Shown here one piece after another: positions 6,375 to 7,614 of a stretch of DNA of 7,614 nt. The stretch is taken from contig CAMNJK010000070.1 of NCBI GenBank assembly GCA_946541435.1, positions 1 through 7,614 of the forward strand, read 5' to 3'. The position numbers and the translations under genes were made by a program. Position 1 is the stretch's first letter. Every line of letters begins with the position of its first letter. The DNA comes from an uncultured Bacillota bacterium. GTDB taxonomy: Bacteria; Bacillota; Clostridia; Peptostreptococcales; Anaerovoracaceae. Below the pieces are notes generated by a model. The model was not told the DNA's origin. It did no database searches and saw only the letters and a list, made by a program, of their open reading frames with translations.

Positions 6375-7614
6375 GCTGTTCATCCTCGATTTTGACCATC
6401 CGTTTCCGGCCGATCAGGCGGTACATGACAGGTACCACCAGCAGTGTCATAGCCGTAGCGTAAAGCAGTCCGCCGATGCAGACCACCGCCACCGGCTGCA
6501 CCATTTCAGCCCCGTTGCCGAAACCGATGGCCAGAGGCAGAAGTCCAAGAATCGTGGTCAGGGCCGTCATGATGACCGGACGCATGCGGACAGCGCCGGC
6601 GTTGACGATAGCTTCATCCAGTTCCTGCCCTTCCAGGCGGAACCGGTTGATACAGTCTACCAGTACGATGGCGTTGTTGACAACGATGCCCATCAGCATG
6701 ACAAAGCCGAACATGCCGATGACGCTCATGACCTGCCCTGTCAGCAGGAGCCCCAGCATACCTCCGGTGAAAGCCAGCGGGATGCTGAAGATGATGATAA
6801 AGGGCGAACGCAGCGACTGGAACTGGGCCACCATGATCAGATAGACCAGCATGAATCCGACGATCATCATAAGCAGCAGCTGCCTCATGGAATGCATGAT
6901 TTCTTCATTCTGACCGCCGTATTCCGCCTCTACACCCTTGCTGAGCAGCTTTTCCCTGCCGATGGTGCTGCGGATCTGAGATGTAACCTTGGTAATGTTA
7001 TACCCGTCTTTCACGCCGGCAGTGACCTCGATGCTGCGCCTCTGATCCGCATGCTGGATCTGGGTCAGGGATGCATCCCTGCTGATATCAGCGATCCTGG
7101 ACAGACGGACATGCTTTCGAGTCCCGTCTTTTTTATCCACGGTGAGCCGCAGAGCCTCCAGGTCTTCCAGGGGATATTCAGCGGAAGCATTCTCTATCAT
7201 GACATCGATATCGGAATCCTCCAGCTTCAGGGTGGTGGCCTCCTTCTCTTCCAGCAGTTTGGCGGCGATCTGCTGATAGACCTGGGCTACAGTAAGCCCC
7301 TTCTCCATGGCGTAATTCTTGTCAACGGTGATATGGACTTCCTCAGTCCGGCTCTCCGTAATGTCGGAGACATCTTCCAGCGCTTTCATTTTCCGCATCC
7401 GGCGCTCAATATTCTCTGCAGACTCCCGCAGCTTGTCCAGATCATCGGAATAAAGCTTTACAGAAACATCACTTCCGCCCATCATAGACGCGAAATCCTG
7501 ATCCGCGGAAGTCTGAATGGTGAGTCCGTATTTCTTCTCATATTTCCGAAGGATCTTCACCACCTGATCGCTGTTTTGGGTCTTGTTCTCCTCAAGAACG
7601 ATGTACATGGTGGT
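6355..7614 (-). CDS. RND efflux transporter permease, C-terminal part (cut by the window edge)
   Basis: About 419 C-terminal residues of an AcrB/HAE1-type RND permease, a proton-driven membrane exporter usually working with a membrane fusion protein. The frame stays open to 7614, so the gene begins outside the window; the ATG at 7608 is internal. Numbering from that ATG, residues 1-235 are extracytoplasmic porter and docking domain, with the typical AMEKGLTVAQVYQQIAAKL segment. Five TM segments follow, matching TM8-12: MMIVGFMLVYLIMVAQF, IIIFSIPLAFTGGMLGLLL, FGFVMLMGIVVNNAIVLVD, TALTTILGLLPLAIGFG, and VCIGGLLYATAMTLLVVPV. The family signature VAQFQSLRSPFIIIFSIPLA is present. In TM10 the AcrB relay lysine position (K940) is Asn in GIVVNNAIV, as in many RND subfamilies outside AcrB. 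The stop is TGA at 6357-6355, 20 nt before the tRNA. No terminator is seen at the end, so its transcripts may run into the tRNA. The substrate cannot be told. Confidence 0.93.
   Translation of the reverse strand, partial: TTMYIVLEENKTQNSDQVVKILRKYEKKYGLTIQTSADQDFASMMGGSDVSVKLYSDDLDKLRESAENIERRMRKMKALEDVSDITESRTEEVHITVDKNYAMEKGLTVAQVYQQIAAKLLEEKEATTLKLEDSDIDVMIENASAEYPLEDLEALRLTVDKKDGTRKHVRLSRIADISRDASLTQIQHADQRRSIEVTAGVKDGYNITKVTSQIRSTIGREKLLSKGVEAEYGGQNEEIMHSMRQLLLMMIVGFMLVYLIMVAQFQSLRSPFIIIFSIPLAFTGGMLGLLLTGQVMSVIGMFGFVMLMGIVVNNAIVLVDCINRFRLEGQELDEAIVNAGAVRMRPVIMTALTTILGLLPLAIGFGNGAEMVQPVAVVCIGGLLYATAMTLLVVPVMYRLIGRKRMVKIEDEQLEIVNV

Overview
The window looks like chromosomal housekeeping DNA from a Bacillota bacterium, most likely a Clostridia member such as a Lachnospiraceae-like anaerobe. 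The reasons are a fused SecDF, a single long bifunctional Rel next to a metallo-beta-lactamase-fold hydrolase, strong GGAGG ribosome binding sites, sigma-A-type promoter boxes, and moderately high GC with GC-rich third codon positions. The placement rests on protein character and gene order, not on a database comparison. Every gene I can support lies on the minus strand, so the transcriptional order runs from high to low coordinates.

In transcriptional order: (1) the C-terminal part of an RND (AcrB/HAE1-type) efflux permease, cut by the window edge at 7614 and ending at 6355; (2) a near-consensus promoter whose -35 lies in the last codons of that permease gene and whose -10 lies just after its stop; (3) a tRNA-Leu(CAA) gene, 6334-6248, with an encoded CCA end; (4) yajC, 6210-5671, only 37 nt after the tRNA, carrying an unusual acidic repeat tail; (5) a 13-bp hairpin terminator (5612-5572), then a probable new promoter; (6) secDF as one fused gene, 5481-2992, with a long basic Ala/Lys/Glu tail; (7) a short intergenic region with an imperfect hairpin and a 14-nt direct duplication; (8) rel, the (p)ppGpp synthetase/hydrolase, 2880-661; (9) 33 nt later, an MBL-fold hydrolase gene, 627-4.

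Functionally, YajC and SecDF form the accessory membrane complex that helps the SecYEG channel, and Rel sets the level of the stringent-response alarmone. The tRNA-Leu gene appears to share a transcript with yajC, because the gap holds no terminator and no convincing promoter. The RND permease is a separate exporter. No insertion sequence, phage gene, CRISPR array or toxin-antitoxin pair is visible.

No wholly new system is evident. The points most worth following are the oppositely charged low-complexity tails on YajC and SecDF, and the tRNA-Leu/yajC unit driven by a promoter embedded in the end of an efflux gene. No gene-free stretch exceeds 300 bases; the longest is 5482-5670.
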